The position numbers and the translations under genes were made by a program. This document shows positions 51,107-60,169 of a DNA stretch of 64,000 nt, piece after piece; the first letter of the stretch is position 1, and the number at the start of each line of letters is the position of its first letter. The notes beneath the pieces were generated by a model, which was not told the DNA's origin, ran no database searches, and saw only the letters and a program-made list of their open reading frames with translations. Origin of the DNA: Halobacillus yeomjeoni (GTDB lineage Bacteria > Bacillota > Bacilli > Bacillales > Halobacillaceae); contig NZ_JAIVAI010000002.1 of NCBI RefSeq assembly GCF_020171525.1, forward strand, positions 1 to 64,000, written 5' to 3'.

Positions 51107-51895
51107 TTAAACCCACCGCTTCTTCTTTCGGTAAGATTTCACTTCTCGATAATTCTTTCTGCCTTCATCACTCATTCCTAAGTAGTGTTCCTGCACTTCC
51201 TTATTTTCCATCAACTCACTGACAGGTGCTTCCAATACGGAGCGGCCATCTTCGACGATATAACCGTAATCAGCGATGGATAAGGCTACGTTAGCATTCT
51301 GCTCCACTACTAGAATGGAGGTTCCTTCTTCCTTGTTGATCTGTTTGATATTCTGAAAGATTTCTTTGACTAACAAAGGGGCGATCCCTAAAGAGGGCTC
51401 ATCAAGCAAAAGTAATTTCGGTTTGGCCATGATGCCTCTACCTATGGCCAGCATCTGCTGTTCCCCTCCTGATAGAAGACCGGCGTGACGGGAACGTAGT
51501 GTCTTTAACTTAGGGAAGTAATGATAAACCCGCTCCATGTCATGCTTTAGATGATTCCGATCCTTTCTCGTATGCGCACCTGCAATCAAGTTTTCTTCCA
51601 CCGTCAGATGCTTGAAGACACGTCTTCCTTCCATACTTTGAAAAATTCCTTTTTGAACAATTTGATCAGGGCTGAAGCCACTTATTTCTTCGCCGTGATA
51701 AGTGATCGACCCTTTGGTCAGCTCTCCACCGTCCCCGGCCAGGAGACCGGAGATTGACTTCAGGGTCGTCGATTTCCCTGCGCCATTGCTTCCAAGCAGG
51801 GCGACGATTTTTCCTTCTGGCACTTCCAGCGACATCCCTTTCAATACTAAAATCATTTTTGAATAGACGACTTCTATATTATTGATATGTAACAA
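51107..51895 (-). CDS. livF: LIV-type ABC transporter ATPase LivF
   Basis: 262 residues from a TTG at 51895 (GGGAGGGAACAGT upstream). Walker A LLGSNGAGKST (about 34), signature LLSGGEQQM, Walker B LLLLDEPSLGIAP, switch His replaced by VVEQN, which is the usual LivF form. The C-terminus extends about 20 basic residues beyond typical LivF (KSYRKKKRWV). It pairs with LivG to drive LivHM. Separated from livJ by an intra-operon terminator. Confidence 0.9.
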   Translation of the reverse strand: MLHINNIEVVYSKMILVLKGMSLEVPEGKIVALLGSNGAGKSTTLKSISGLLAGDGGELTKGSITYHGEEISGFSPDQIVQKGIFQSMEGRRVFKHLTVEENLIAGAHTRKDRNHLKHDMERVYHYFPKLKTLRSRHAGLLSGGEQQMLAIGRGIMAKPKLLLLDEPSLGIAPLLVKEIFQNIKQINKEEGTSILVVEQNANVALSIADYGYIVEDGRSVLEAPVSELMENKEVQEHYLGMSDEGRKNYREVKSYRKKKRWV

Positions 51896-51921
51896 ACTGT
51901 TCCCTCCCACCTTTTGAAGAA

Positions 51922-51950
51922 AAGGAGGCCATTTCTACCGGCCTCCTTCT
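51922..51950 (-). terminator. Intra-operon terminator between livJ and livF
   Basis: Minus-strand AAGGAGGCC / GGCCTCCTT stem then TTC. Probably a partial stop, so livF is made in smaller amount than the binding protein. Confidence 0.7.
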
Positions 51951-51956
51951 TTTCAT

Positions 51957-53150
51957 TTAATCTTCGTGACTGAAATAATCTGAAATGACTTCGAACTTGC
52001 CGTCTTTTACTTGAGCCAGGCGGACCTGGTTCGTTCCTGAGTGATTATCACTCGTGAAGGTTACAGGCGCAGCCAATCCACCTAAATCCATTTGATCGAT
52101 CTGCTCGAGGCCTTTACGGATTCCTTCACCAGTCAATTCCTCAGCGTTACCGATCCCCTCTGCCATGATTTTAGCGGTGACCCAGCCTTGGACGAATTTC
52201 TGACTCACATCATCCGTGCTTAAACCTTTGGAATCCAAATACTCTTTGATTTCTTTCATTCCTTCCAAATCCTCATAAGGGAAGGCGTGAGTCACGACCC
52301 CAAGCATCCCTTCAGCTGCATCGCCGGCAATCTCTACGACTCCCTCACCGGTAGCCCAGTTCAAGCCGATGAACTGTGTATCGATATCCAGCGTTTTAGC
52401 TTCGCGTAAAATCGTTGCTGCTGCGCCCCACGTCTGCTGGATGATTGCATAGTCCGGATTCTTCTTCTTCATATTCAACATTTGAGACTGCGCTTCTGTA
52501 GCAGTGACCGGGATGACCTGTTCATCCACCACTTTAACGCCCATATCCGCTGCATATTCCTTGATATCTTCGACCGGTGAACGTCCGAAAGCTGTATCAT
52601 TATATAGAAGAGCAAGCGTCGGTTCGCCGCCCTCATGATTATCTTTGATCCACTTGACTACAGCACGCCCTTGATCGGAATAGGTGGCTGCTGTCAGGAA
52701 GTTATACGGACTTTCTTCCAAGTTCTTCAGGTTTTCAGAGTACGATGCAGAGAAGTATGGGAATTTATCATGAGCGACCTGTTGTCTCAATGCTTCTGTA
52801 TCAGCCGTTCCCCAGCCAAGGATCGCTGCTACTTTGTGACGGTCTCTCAGCTCTTGATATAAGCGTTGTCCTTTTGCCATATCGTAAGCATAATCATCAC
52901 CGATGACTTCAACTTGAACGCCGTTGATTCCACCTTTGCTGTTCAAATATTCGTAATAGGCTTCTTCTCCTTCAGAGTAAGGAGTACCGACATCACCGGT
53001 TCCACCTGTGATATCATAAAGGGCCCCGATTTTCACTGTGTCCCCGTCTTCTGCGGTCGCACCGGAAGACTCGCCTCCACATGCGGCTAAAGCTGCCAAA
53101 GCAATCATACAAACACCTAACAAGATACCTTTTGACCATTTAGTAATCAT
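51957..53150 (-). CDS. livJ: LIV-type ABC transporter substrate-binding lipoprotein
   Basis: 397 residues from the ATG at 53150 (GGGAG about eight bases upstream). Lipoprotein signal: KGILLGVCMIALAALAACGG, Cys about 25. Then a Peripla_BP_6 domain with VKIGALYDITGGTGDVG (about 40) and LAPVTFTSDNHSGTNQVRLAQVKDG-like end. The acidic mature chain fits a halophile. Ligand is unknown; the acyl-CoA synthetase in the operon suggests a carboxylic acid rather than an amino acid. Confidence 0.9.
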   Translation of the reverse strand: MITKWSKGILLGVCMIALAALAACGGESSGATAEDGDTVKIGALYDITGGTGDVGTPYSEGEEAYYEYLNSKGGINGVQVEVIGDDYAYDMAKGQRLYQELRDRHKVAAILGWGTADTEALRQQVAHDKFPYFSASYSENLKNLEESPYNFLTAATYSDQGRAVVKWIKDNHEGGEPTLALLYNDTAFGRSPVEDIKEYAADMGVKVVDEQVIPVTATEAQSQMLNMKKKNPDYAIIQQTWGAAATILREAKTLDIDTQFIGLNWATGEGVVEIAGDAAEGMLGVVTHAFPYEDLEGMKEIKEYLDSKGLSTDDVSQKFVQGWVTAKIMAEGIGNAEELTGEGIRKGLEQIDQMDLGGLAAPVTFTSDNHSGTNQVRLAQVKDGKFEVISDYFSHED

Positions 53151-53207
53151 TCGCTCGACTCCCTCTGTTTTTATTTTTTTAAAGAACAAAAAGATTTGTT
53201 CTTATCC

Positions 53208-54269
53208 CTAATAAGAAAACGGCCACAGCTTGAAATAATTTTTGATGTTATTCCAAATATGGGCCAGACCCCCAGGCTCAAAAATCAGGAAAAAGATAAT
53301 GATCGCGCCAAATGCAACCTCCTGGAATGCAGCTAACATATGGTGCATATCCGGCAGGAAAATGGAAGCGAAATCCACCCCATAACCAAGGATGACCGGA
53401 AGGAGTACAATGAAGATCGCTCCAAGGATAGACCCCAGAATACTTCCTAATCCTCCAACGAGAATCATAGCCAGGTACTGGATCGATACCGTAATGCTGT
53501 AGAGTTCCGGGCTTACGATCATCGTGTAATGAGCTAAAAGTGCACCCGCAACTCCTACGAAAAAGGAACTGATAGCAAAGGAAAGTACCTTATATGTAAA
53601 AAGGTTGATCCCCATGATTTGAGCGGCGACATCACGGTCACGAACAGCTAAGAAAGCCCTTCCGATACGGCTCCGAAATAGATTCAGAGTATAAATGATC
53701 GTAAATAACAATACCGCGAGACAGATATAATAATAGCTGTCAGCAGACATGAACGAGAATCCGCCGATGGATGGACGCTGCAGGACCATCCCGGACGTCC
53801 CGCCGGTCAAGCTTGTCCATCGTGTAATCACGAATAGAATGATGAATTGAGCAGCGAGAGTGGCAATCGCTAAGTAAAGACCCTTCAACCGGAGCGAAGG
53901 AATCCCGAATAGCGCTCCGACTGCAGCTGTGACGATTCCGGCAATCGGAATCGCAAACCAGAAACTCAAGCCGAGTGTGCTTGTTATAATGGCTGACGTA
54001 TACCCCCCCACGCCAAGAAACGCTCCGACTCCAATGGAGATCTGCCCAGTAAAACCTGTCAAGATATTCAATCCGATTGCACCGATTGATGCAATCGCAC
54101 ATAACGTAGCTAAACCGACGATGTAATCATTGGTGAGCAATGGAAACAGAAAAGCCAACGCTGTCAAAATCAGCATCCGGATCCTCACTCTTCTCGAGCT
54201 GAAAATCGCCATATCTTTTTTGTAACGCGTTTTGTATGTTCCACATTCCATGACAAATGGATTTCTCAT
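53208..54269 (-). CDS. livM: LIV-type ABC permease LivM
   Basis: 353 residues with about nine membrane helices. The BPD_transp_2 signature is NILTGFTGQISIGVGAFLGVGGYTSAI (about 70-96), and the conserved GGLGSILGSILGAIF (about 272) faces the ATPase. Some 25 basic residues come before the first helix. Start at 54269 behind AAAGGGTG, four bases after livH. Forms the channel with LivH. Confidence 0.92.
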   Translation of the reverse strand: MRNPFVMECGTYKTRYKKDMAIFSSRRVRIRMLILTALAFLFPLLTNDYIVGLATLCAIASIGAIGLNILTGFTGQISIGVGAFLGVGGYTSAIITSTLGLSFWFAIPIAGIVTAAVGALFGIPSLRLKGLYLAIATLAAQFIILFVITRWTSLTGGTSGMVLQRPSIGGFSFMSADSYYYICLAVLLFTIIYTLNLFRSRIGRAFLAVRDRDVAAQIMGINLFTYKVLSFAISSFFVGVAGALLAHYTMIVSPELYSITVSIQYLAMILVGGLGSILGSILGAIFIVLLPVILGYGVDFASIFLPDMHHMLAAFQEVAFGAIIIFFLIFEPGGLAHIWNNIKNYFKLWPFSY

Positions 54270-54273
54270 ATCT

Positions 54274-55158
54274 TCACACCCTTTCTACTCCACCCTTGCC
54301 GAATAATCCATAAGGTTTGATCATCAAAATCAAGATGACGATGATGAATGGAAATACGTCTTTCAATCCTCCGCCGACCATCGGATCCAGGTAACCGCCT
54401 GCCATACTTTGTGCGATACCGATGATGAAACCTCCGACAATGGCGCCTGCAATACTATCAAGACCTCCTAGTATGACGACGGGAAGAACTGTCAAACCGA
54501 TGACGGACATCGTAGCGTTGACTCCATTGATGTTTCCAAGTAGTACACCGCCTACCGCAGCAACCACACAAGCGATCGCCCAGGTGATGGCAAACACTTT
54601 CTTCACACTGATCCCCATCGATGCAGCTGCCTGCAGGTCATCTGCAACCGCCCGCATCGCAATTCCCATTTTGGAAAATTTAAAGAATACCGTGAAGGCG
54701 ATCAATAGGGACATGACAATGACAAACGACCATAAATACACAGGAGTGATGATGACTCCCCCGAATGTTACTGGTGTGTCAGGAAAAATCTGTGGGTACA
54801 TGCGTGTTTGGTGGCCCCAGACCACATGCGTCAATCCTGCAAGCAGATTCCCAAGCCCGATGGTCGCCATGATGACCGATATGGTGGGAGCATTCAAAAG
54901 AGGTCTTAAAACCATCTTCTCTACCATCAAACCGAGCAGAGCACTGAAAACAAGTGTAATCAAAATCGCAAGCAGGAATGGCAGCTTCAGCACAGTAATC
55001 AGCGTCAGACACACATAAGACCCGATCAGCACAAATTCACCATTCGCCAAGTTAAGAGCATCACTAGCTTTATAGATTAAAACAAACCCTAATGCGACAA
55101 GGGCATAAATACTGCCCACTACGATACCGCTCACTAACATTTGAATAAAGAACGTCAA
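54274..55158 (-). CDS. livH: LIV-type ABC permease LivH
   Basis: 294 residues from a TTG at 55158, one base after the acyl-CoA synthetase stop, with AGGGGGTGG six bases upstream; the frame is open to 55236 inside the upstream gene but without a site. Eight membrane helices. Motifs LVALGFVLIYKASDALNLANGEF (about 20-42) and GGLDSIAGAIVGGFIIG (about 232-248) are typical of LivH. Translationally coupled to the synthetase gene. Confidence 0.9.
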   Translation of the reverse strand: MTFFIQMLVSGIVVGSIYALVALGFVLIYKASDALNLANGEFVLIGSYVCLTLITVLKLPFLLAILITLVFSALLGLMVEKMVLRPLLNAPTISVIMATIGLGNLLAGLTHVVWGHQTRMYPQIFPDTPVTFGGVIITPVYLWSFVIVMSLLIAFTVFFKFSKMGIAMRAVADDLQAAASMGISVKKVFAITWAIACVVAAVGGVLLGNINGVNATMSVIGLTVLPVVILGGLDSIAGAIVGGFIIGIAQSMAGGYLDPMVGGGLKDVFPFIIVILILMIKPYGLFGKGGVERV

Positions 55159-55159
55159 T

Positions 55160-57037
55160 TCAAGCCACCCCCTGTGAAATTTCAAGGGAAATAATCTGTA
55201 CAGCATTCTCCTTGAGATTTCCTGTTTCAGTATCATTTAAAGCGATGGACCCTGGAGCACGATACAATGCATTCAAGTACTCCTCATATTTTTCAGCTAT
55301 CCTACTTCGAATCACTTTTTGTGTAGGTGTCAGCTCTCCCTCTGGCACATCCAGTTCTTCAGGCAGGATTACAAACCTCTTCACCTGAATTTCTTCCGGA
55401 AGAGTTTTAACGATGTTCCCGACCTCTTCCCGGATGAGTTGGACGACTTCTTCAGCAGTGACTAAATCATAAAAACTTTTATAAGTGATTTGATTTTTTT
55501 CAGCCCATCTTCCTACGCTGGATCGATTGATATGGACCATGGCTGTCAAGAAAGACCGTTGATGTCCAAAAACAATGGCATCTTGAATGTATGGACTTTT
55601 CTTCATTTCAGCTTCCATCTGACTCGAAGATACCTCTGTCCCGGTTTCTAACCGAATGAAGTCTTCCAACCTGTCTATGATTTTCAGATCTCCATTCTCC
55701 ATGATTTCTCCATAATCTCCTGTGCTCACGACCTCCGGCTTTTCTTCACCTAAGTAACCGGCAAACACTTGAGGACCCTCGACTTGTAGTTCACCATTTT
55801 CCGCTAACGTTACCGATGTTGAAGGGAGCGGCTTTCCGGAGGTTTCCCTGTCCACTTCCCCGTCCCGTTGAATCGAGATGTAACCGGTACTCTCGACGGA
55901 TCCGTACGTCTGTTTGACATTGACCCCCATCCCTTGGAAAAATCCAAGCGCATCAGAGTTCAACACTCCTCCTGTCACATAAGCCCGTTTGACTCTTGAA
56001 AGCCCTAAATGATCTCGAATGGCACTGAACATCAAGTAATCTCCCACCGTATAAAAAGCTTTGAAAGATGAAGAGACTGAGCGGTTGCTCAATTTTATCC
56101 CAGCATTCATTTCGATCAGTGGTTCAAAAAGAGAATACACTTTACTTTTTAAAGGAGTCGTGTCACTAATGCGTACATGGAAACGAGCTAAAATGTTTTC
56201 GTAAGTTCTAGGAGGTGCTTGAATGATGTGAGGTCCGATTTCTCTTAAATCGTTCAAAATCGTCGATGGCTCTTCCGGAAAATTGATGGTCAGCCCTTTC
56301 GTCAAAGAAAGTCCAACGGCCATCACCTGTTCGCATATCCACGCCAGAGATAGGAAAGATAAATAATCATCTTTTTCATGGACGGCATCAACTTCATCAA
56401 TGGATAACGCAGTTTGAATCAGGTTTGCATGTGTGAATTGTGCAGCTTTTGAAATTCCGGTTGTTCCTGATGTGAAAGCAATGAAAGCAAGATCTGCGGG
56501 GACGGATTGACTGATTTTATCTTGAATAAGCTGAGGGTGGCGGGCGACTTCTTTCTGACCTATAGCTTGAATATCATCAAAGAAATGGAGTTTATTGTGG
56601 GTATAGTTCCGTAAGCCTTTAGGATTGTAGTAAATGATCTGTTCTACGCTTGGAAGGGTGTCTATCACTTCCAGTACTTTATCAACTTGTTCCTGGTCTT
56701 CGACTATAAGGGTTTTCACCTTACTTGAACGTATGTAATGGATTAATTGGCTGGAAGTGGTATCCTGATAGATCCCTACTGGTATCGCACCAAGCGATTG
56801 TATGGCAAGTTCTGACACGATCCAATGCGGACGGTTATCTCCGATGATGCCGACTTTTTCTGATTTTTCTATTGCGAATTGTTTCTGTAAACCTAGAGCG
56901 AATGTCTCTACGGCTTCATAATAATCTTTCCAAGTCCATTCATTCCATATCCCTAAGTCTTTCTGTCTGAAAGCGACTTTGTTTCCTTCATTTCCAGCCT
57001 TACTTAACAACAATTGTGGCAGTGTCTGCTGAGCCAT
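55160..57037 (-). CDS. AMP-binding long-chain acyl-CoA synthetase
   Basis: 625 residues. ATP motif FIAFTSGTTGISKAAQ (about 188-203); YGSVESTGYIS (about 380); the hinge and C-domain with IIDRLEDFIRLETGTEVSS (about 440-458). Long-chain type ANL enzyme close to the fadD15 group. It makes an acyl-AMP and then acyl-CoA. Placed between livG and livH, so uptake and activation of one carboxylic acid substrate are coupled. The last residues (about 600-625) are family-atypical. A fatty or aromatic acid is likely (inference). Confidence 0.88.
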   Translation of the reverse strand: MAQQTLPQLLLSKAGNEGNKVAFRQKDLGIWNEWTWKDYYEAVETFALGLQKQFAIEKSEKVGIIGDNRPHWIVSELAIQSLGAIPVGIYQDTTSSQLIHYIRSSKVKTLIVEDQEQVDKVLEVIDTLPSVEQIIYYNPKGLRNYTHNKLHFFDDIQAIGQKEVARHPQLIQDKISQSVPADLAFIAFTSGTTGISKAAQFTHANLIQTALSIDEVDAVHEKDDYLSFLSLAWICEQVMAVGLSLTKGLTINFPEEPSTILNDLREIGPHIIQAPPRTYENILARFHVRISDTTPLKSKVYSLFEPLIEMNAGIKLSNRSVSSSFKAFYTVGDYLMFSAIRDHLGLSRVKRAYVTGGVLNSDALGFFQGMGVNVKQTYGSVESTGYISIQRDGEVDRETSGKPLPSTSVTLAENGELQVEGPQVFAGYLGEEKPEVVSTGDYGEIMENGDLKIIDRLEDFIRLETGTEVSSSQMEAEMKKSPYIQDAIVFGHQRSFLTAMVHINRSSVGRWAEKNQITYKSFYDLVTAEEVVQLIREEVGNIVKTLPEEIQVKRFVILPEELDVPEGELTPTQKVIRSRIAEKYEEYLNALYRAPGSIALNDTETGNLKENAVQIISLEISQGVA

Positions 57038-57061
57038 CCATAGATCTCCCCCTTCTTCCTT

Positions 57062-57835
57062 TTAAGTGGTGACTTCTTGTTCTCCAAGATAAGCCCGGAT
57101 GACTTCCGGATTCTTCTGAATCTCTTCCGGCGTTCCGAACCCGATTCTCTTCCCGAAATCCAGGACCGCGATATGATCGGATAAATCCATGATGACACCC
57201 ATGTCGTGTTCAATGAGAAACACGGTAATGCCATTCAATTCATGCATGTCCAGGATGAAACGTGCCATGTCTTCTTTTTCAGCACTGTTCATACCGGCCA
57301 TCGGTTCATCGAGTAATATCAATTCAGGCTCCAAGGCAAGGGCCCTCCCTACTTCCACTCGCTTTTGCAGACCATATGGTAAAGTGCCCACGGGCGTGTG
57401 ACGGATATCCTGCATTTCTAAAAATTCGATGACCTGCTCGACCGATCTACGGTGAGATACTTCTTCTTTTTCCGCTCCTCCCCAGTACATACCTCCTTTG
57501 AACATGCCGGATTTCATTCTCACGTGGCGTCCCAGTTTCAAGTTATCGAGGACGGACATATGAGCAAATAAAGCGATGTTTTGAAAGGCCCTGGAAATTC
57601 CTAATGAAGTCCGGTTGTATGGCTTCATCCCGAGGATCTCCTTCCCCTTAAATTTAATAGACCCTGATGATGGTGTATAAAGACCACTGATGCAGTTCAG
57701 CATACTGGTTTTCCCGGCACCATTCGGGCCGATGAGAGAAAAGATCTCCCCTTTTTCCACATGATAGGAAACTTGATCCAATGCTTTGACACCACCGAAT
57801 TTCAAAGACAAATCATTCACTTCTAAAATAGCCAA
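57062..57835 (-). CDS. livG: LIV-type ABC transporter ATPase LivG
   Basis: 257 residues. Walker A LIGPNGAGKTS (about 35); signature replaced by LPYGLQKRVEVG, the standard LivG form; Walker B LILLDEPMAGMN; switch His in LIEHDMGV. An insertion of about 12 residues with GMFKGGMYWGG (about 113) is unusual but seen in firmicute LivG. First gene of the operon; the start at 57835 is behind AAAGGAGGATACC. A cre site overlaps the transcription start. Confidence 0.92.
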   Translation of the reverse strand: MAILEVNDLSLKFGGVKALDQVSYHVEKGEIFSLIGPNGAGKTSMLNCISGLYTPSSGSIKFKGKEILGMKPYNRTSLGISRAFQNIALFAHMSVLDNLKLGRHVRMKSGMFKGGMYWGGAEKEEVSHRRSVEQVIEFLEMQDIRHTPVGTLPYGLQKRVEVGRALALEPELILLDEPMAGMNSAEKEDMARFILDMHELNGITVFLIEHDMGVIMDLSDHIAVLDFGKRIGFGTPEEIQKNPEVIRAYLGEQEVTT

Positions 57836-57854
57836 TGGTATCCTCCTTTCTTTT

Positions 57855-57904
57855 TGAAAGCGCTGTCATATAAAAAAGTATATCGATTCCGAAAAAGAAG
57901 TCAA
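57855..57904 (-). promoter_or_regulatory. Promoter and perfect cre of the LIV-acyl-CoA synthetase operon
   Basis: Minus-strand TTGACT (57899-57904), 16 bp, TATACT (57877-57882), start near 57870. TGAAAGCGCTGTCA (57855-57868) matches the cre consensus at 14 of 14 positions and covers the first transcribed bases, the place where CcpA blocks elongation. Confidence 0.8.
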
Positions 57905-58052
57905 TGCAAAAATTAACAATTTTCAGAATATTATTTTGTCAGCTTTTGACGGTATTGTTCTATAAAAGGGGCATAACAAGGTTTCAGCATACCTAAGACC
58001 GTTTCATTCGACTCAGTAAATTTCTGAAAAAATTTTTTTGAGCATCCTAAAA

Positions 58053-58082
58053 TAAAAAAGCCCACGCTGAATGCGTGAGCTT
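58053..58082 (-). terminator. Terminator of the class D sortase operon
   Basis: Minus-strand AGCTCACGC / GCGTGGGCT (one G-T) then six T. Confidence 0.85.
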
Positions 58083-58094
58083 TCCACCAGAAAA

Positions 58095-58709
58095 TCATTC
58101 ATTTTGAGACTCTTTAGAAACTAATTCGGCTTGAATGATGTAACGTTTAGGAGCGGAACCTACATAATCAAACGGATAACAGGTGGTGAGGGTGAGTGTC
58201 GGCTTGTCTTTTTTCACAATGACCGACCGATCATCTTCGTGTGTAATCCATATTTTCCTCACTTGATAATCGTAAGTTACACCTTCGAAGTCGACATAAA
58301 GGTGATCCCCTTTTTTCACCTTATCCAAGTTACGGAAAACCGTTTCCCTGTGTCCGGAAAGAACAACGTGCCCTTGTTGATCAGGGGTTGTGGTCCACTT
58401 GCTTTCATGGAGTCCCACCCCTTTTTTCAAAGTGTCTTCACCGGTTCCCCAGAACACATCATATTGGTTTCCGATTCTAGGAATGGCGAGTGAACCTACC
58501 TTTTCACCCGTTTCAAAATTATGATCTTTTTTCACACGCTCAAGCGTCTTCACCGTTTTTTGAGCCTCTGTTTTTTTCCAGCCTTGGTGTTCTTCCTGAA
58601 TTTTAACAGGGTCATGGGTGATGGCATTGACCTGGCTCCACCAGGAATGCCCACCCCAAATGATGACCGCTGCTCCAATCATCAGCAGTATGAACCCAAA
58701 CTTTTTCAT
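58095..58709 (-). CDS. Class D sortase
   Basis: 204 residues. N-terminal signal-anchor (about 4-20), then the sortase barrel. Catalytic His in LSGHRETVF (about 119), Cys in LTLTTCYPFDYVGSAPKR (about 178) and Arg in the same strand (about 190). TxTC-YPF-xxxGxAPxRYI is the class D hallmark. The two genes upstream encode MPDTA-tailed proteins, close to the LPNTA motif that class D enzymes cut in Bacillus anthracis (SrtC). Last of the three-gene cluster, 18 bp after the second substrate. Confidence 0.92.
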   Translation of the reverse strand: MKKFGFILLMIGAAVIIWGGHSWWSQVNAITHDPVKIQEEHQGWKKTEAQKTVKTLERVKKDHNFETGEKVGSLAIPRIGNQYDVFWGTGEDTLKKGVGLHESKWTTTPDQQGHVVLSGHRETVFRNLDKVKKGDHLYVDFEGVTYDYQVRKIWITHEDDRSVIVKKDKPTLTLTTCYPFDYVGSAPKRYIIQAELVSKESQNE

Positions 58710-58727
58710 ATTACATCATCCTTGCTA

Positions 58728-59306
58728 TTACGCCGTGCGTCTTCTAGTAAACAACGCTAGTGCGCCAAGAATCATGATACCAGCGCCAGCCAACATGATC
58801 ATCGGTGCAGGTGTTGCGGTATCCGGCATTTCTCCACCATCATCGTTTTGAGTAACAGAGCGATCAGAGAACACCCATTTACCTGCTTCATAGCTGTACA
58901 TCACTTCTAACGTGTAATTTCCATTGGTTTCAAGGTAACCTTCCTGGGTCAATTTGTATTTGTTTTCATTGACCTTTTCCAAGTCGTAATCTTCGTCCAG
59001 CTGAACGAAGACCGGATAACCTAAGTCTTTCCCATAAGCTTCACCGTTTTTTTCTGTGTAGTACTTGTTCAAATAATGATCCACCAACGGTTTTGTCATG
59101 ATACTGTCCATTTCCTGTTCAATGGCATCAAGGGAATCATATTCTTTTACCTTCCCGTCTTCCTCTTTCTCCAGTAAGACTATGTTCTTAAACTGCTTTT
59201 CCAAATCTTCCACCGGCGGCTCTCCATGATCCTCTGCAAAGACAGGATTATTCAGCCCTGTAAATACCAAAGCAGTGACGAAAACGATAAACAACTTTTT
59301 GATCAC
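58728..59306 (-). CDS. MPDTA-anchored surface protein, copy 1
   Basis: 192 residues from a GTG at 59306 (AGGAGG, seven bases). Signal peptide cut after PVFA (about 24). The mature part is about 110 acidic residues with no named domain, repeated in the next gene. The C-terminal sorting signal is MPDTATP (about 160), a hydrophobic helix and RRRTA. About 70 percent of positions look the same as copy 2, so a tandem duplication. Substrate of the class D sortase just downstream (inference). Confidence 0.85.
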   Translation of the reverse strand: MIKKLFIVFVTALVFTGLNNPVFAEDHGEPPVEDLEKQFKNIVLLEKEEDGKVKEYDSLDAIEQEMDSIMTKPLVDHYLNKYYTEKNGEAYGKDLGYPVFVQLDEDYDLEKVNENKYKLTQEGYLETNGNYTLEVMYSYEAGKWVFSDRSVTQNDDGGEMPDTATPAPMIMLAGAGIMILGALALFTRRRTA

Positions 59307-59393
59307 TATAATACCTCCTGAAAAGTAATTGTTTGTTCCGGTTAGGAACCGCTTTACAATAATTCAGAGATTCACATTACGTCATCCGAAAAT

Positions 59394-59972
59394 TTAAACC
59401 GTACGTCTTCTGGTAAACAAAGCGAATGCTCCAAGCAGCATGATACCAGCACCAGCCAACATGATCATCGGTGCAGGGGTCGCGGTATCCGGCATTTCTC
59501 CGCCATCACCGTTTTGAGTCGCAGAACGTTCAGAGAATACCCACTTGCCGGCTTCATAGCTGTACGTCACTTCGAAGGTATAATCTCCATGAGTTTGGCT
59601 GCTTCCTTCTTGCGTCAGCTTGTACTTGTTTTCACTGACCTTCTCTAATTCATAATCTTTATCTGTTTCTACGAAAATCGGATATCCTAAAGACTTTTTG
59701 TAAAGCTTATCGTTTTCCTCCATGAAGTACTTTTCCGAATAATGATCCACTAATGGTTTCGTCATGAACGCATCCAATTCTTGTTCGACTTCATCCATGG
59801 AATCATACTTTGTGACTTCCCCATCTTCTTCAGTTTCTACCATAAGTACATTCTTGAATTGCTGTTCCAAATCTTTGACTGGCGGTTCTCCATGATCCTC
59901 CGCAAAGACAGGACTATGTAATCCTGTAAATACCAGAGCAGTGACGAAAACGACAAACAACTTTTTAATCAC
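59394..59972 (-). CDS. MPDTA-anchored surface protein, copy 2
   Basis: 192 residues from the GTG at 59972 (AGGAGG TTTTATA before it); the frame is open to 60035 without a better start. Same build as copy 1: signal peptide cut after PVFA, acidic mature part, sorting signal MPDTATPAPM, helix and RRRTV. First gene of the cluster, with a possible cre (60018-60031) upstream. The start codon and ribosome site are also duplicated, so the whole transcription-translation unit was copied. Confidence 0.85.
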   Translation of the reverse strand: MIKKLFVVFVTALVFTGLHSPVFAEDHGEPPVKDLEQQFKNVLMVETEEDGEVTKYDSMDEVEQELDAFMTKPLVDHYSEKYFMEENDKLYKKSLGYPIFVETDKDYELEKVSENKYKLTQEGSSQTHGDYTFEVTYSYEAGKWVFSERSATQNGDGGEMPDTATPAPMIMLAGAGIMLLGAFALFTRRRTV

Positions 59973-60017
59973 TATAAAACCTCCTATAAAGTATTTACAT
60001 TTTATGTGTTCCGGGTT

Positions 60018-60031
60018 TGTAAGCGCTTTAA
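60018..60031 (-). promoter_or_regulatory. Possible cre site upstream of the surface-protein genes
   Basis: TGTAAGCGCTTTAA matches cre TGWAANCGNTNWCA at 13 of 14. No clear promoter elements around it, so its role is uncertain. Confidence 0.45.
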
Positions 60032-60118
60032 ACATGTTTTTGTCATTTTTTTGTAATTTTTTTAATGTCTATGTAATGAAAACCGTCATGACGGTTTTTC
60101 AGCTTTAAAAAAATTTTC

Positions 60119-60152
60119 AAAAAGAAAAACCCCTGTCATCGACAAGGGTTTT
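60119..60152 (-). terminator. Terminator of gnd
   Basis: Minus-strand AAAACCCTTGTC / GACAGGGGTTTT (one G-T) then TTCTTTTTG. Confidence 0.8.
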
Positions 60153-60169
60153 CTACAAGTTCTATTTTT

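Noticed and set aside
54422-55018. Plus-strand frame of 198 codons
   Set aside because: Antisense to livH; Pro/Thr/Met-rich shadow.
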